A stretch of 64,000 nt of DNA from Dryocosmus kuriphilus (taxonomy: Eukaryota; Arthropoda; Insecta; Hymenoptera; Cynipidae), in NCBI GenBank assembly GCA_038277395.1, contig CM076194.1, forward strand, positions 185,350,788 through 185,414,787, written 5' to 3'. The position numbers were made by a program, and so were the translations under genes. The notes beneath the pieces were generated by a model. It made no database searches. It had not been told where the DNA came from and was given only the letters and a program-made list of their open reading frames with translations. Below, piece after piece: positions 63,323-64,000 of this stretch; position 1 is the stretch's first letter, and each line of letters begins with the position of its first letter.

Positions 63323-64000
63323 TATAGTAATATCAGACTTGGAGGAACAAATGAGGAAAAAAGGTTGGGGGGGGGAGTGAGGCTGGGGAGTGAAAGGATT
63401 TATACCCTGGCATATGCAGACGATTTGGTGGTGATGGCAGAGGACGAAGAAGGGATGGCAGGGTTAATCACAGGATTAGAAAAATATTTGGATGAGAAAA
63501 AGTTGAAGTTAAATGAAGAAAAGACAAAGATAATGAGGCTTAGAAAAGGAAGGGGAAGAAAAAAAGTATGGAGTGGGAGGTGGAAAGGAATGAAGATAGA
63601 AGAAGTAAAGGAGTTCAAATATTTGGGATACACTGTACAGAATAATGGAGATCAAAAAGCGCATGTCAGAGAAAGGATAAGGAGAGCGGCAGGGGTAATG
63701 AAACAGATATGGGGCATAGGGAAAAGAAGATTCAAGAAAGATTGGGAGAGAAGAATGTGGCTATTTGATACGCTAGTATGGTCGGTAGTAGGATATGGAG
63801 CAGAGATATGGGGTTGGAAGAAAAGGGAGGAGATTGAAAGGTTACAAGAGAGCTAAATACGATGGACTCTAGGAGTGGACTGGAGAACGCCTGGATATAT
63901 GGTAAGAGAAGAAGCGCAAAGGGAAAAATTAGGTATTAAAGCAGTGAAAAGGGCATGGAGATTTGAGGAGAAGTTGAGAGATGGAAGGGGTGGGGAGTTG
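63323..64000 (+). pseudogene. Element A copy 2 ORF2: RT palm motif C, thumb and start of C-terminal region
   Basis: Frame 63365-63856: RLGSERIYTLAYADDLVVMA with YADD at 63413-63424, then LEKYLDEKKLKLNEEKTKIM, FKYLGYTVQNNG (motif E/thumb), RRMWLFDTLVWSVVGYGAE, and IWGWKKREEIERLQES. The G run at 63366-63376 contributes a frame difference. A TAA at 63854-63856 replaces the Tyr codon seen in copy 3. After the stop the same frame reads IRW and the window ends in the RRG-rich C-terminal region. Copy 1 also has TAA here (GCTAAATAC), which groups copies 1 and 2 apart from copy 3. Confidence 0.82.

Larger units (their letters stand above)
59519..64000 (+). mobile_element. Non-LTR retrotransposon element A, copy 2 (5' 4.48 kb; continues past window)
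   Basis: Starts GAAGATGGCCGCGTGAACGG and runs through the 5' leader, ORF1, and ORF2 to past the RT thumb. It is the best-preserved copy: the endonuclease is open for 441 codons, and only a few breaks interrupt the rest. By comparison with copy 1 (5.47 kb), roughly 1 kb of ORF2 C-terminus and 3' leader lies beyond position 64000. Confidence 0.93.

Overview
This window is eukaryotic repeat DNA, most likely from an insect. Hymenoptera is my guess, from the style of the retrotransposons and the AT-rich satellite, and nothing in the window proves it. I see no host gene, rRNA, tRNA, CRISPR array or bacterial-type operon. The window is a tandem array of about 46 visible units of about 1.02 kb, interrupted by non-LTR retrotransposons and one assembly gap.

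Layout: 1-15192, satellite block 1 (15 units); 15193-20667, element A copy 1 (non-LTR retrotransposon, 16-bp target duplication on both sides); 20668-22970, satellite block 2; 22971-27252, element B (a different, Jockey/CR1-like non-LTR element, heavily frameshifted); 27253-39626, satellite block 3 (a divergent subfamily with many small indels); 39627-40126, exactly 500 N; 40127-42085, element A copy 3 (3' part only); 42086-59518, satellite block 4 (17 units); 59519-64000, element A copy 2, cut by the window edge.

Satellite unit: each unit carries (i) a hammerhead-ribozyme-like motif, core CTGANG.A - GGCAC hairpin - GAAAC - GTC; (ii) an AT-rich perfect inverted repeat about 45 bp further on; (iii) a decayed reading frame of roughly 220 codons that resembles the N-terminal part of Penelope-like element (PLE) proteins, upstream of where the reverse transcriptase would be. 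No unit contains RT or GIY-YIG endonuclease. My reading is that a 5'-region PLE fragment with its ribozyme-bearing terminal repeat was amplified into a 1-kb satellite, a non-autonomous, retrozyme-like array. This is the most interesting feature of the window.

Long-range structure: block 1 plus element A copy 1 (1-20667) matches block 4 plus element A copy 2 (43277-64000) unit by unit, at an offset near 44.33 kb (43.28 kb for the first unit). All three element A copies sit at the same nucleotide of the unit, so one insertion was multiplied together with the array. One unit near 1261-1364 looks like a crossover product of two neighbouring units. The 500-N gap, the A-filled stretches in element A copy 1 and the indel-rich block 3 show uneven assembly quality, so some of the duplication could be an assembly product.

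Element A encodes a Lys/Glu-rich coiled-coil ORF1 and an ORF2 with APE-type endonuclease, reverse transcriptase (YADD) and a C-terminal CCHC motif. Every copy is broken, and copies 1 and 2 share an endonuclease E-to-K change and an ORF1 stop. Element B encodes an ORF1 with a PHD-like zinc finger and coiled coil, and an ORF2 with APE endonuclease and RT; it is a pseudogene.
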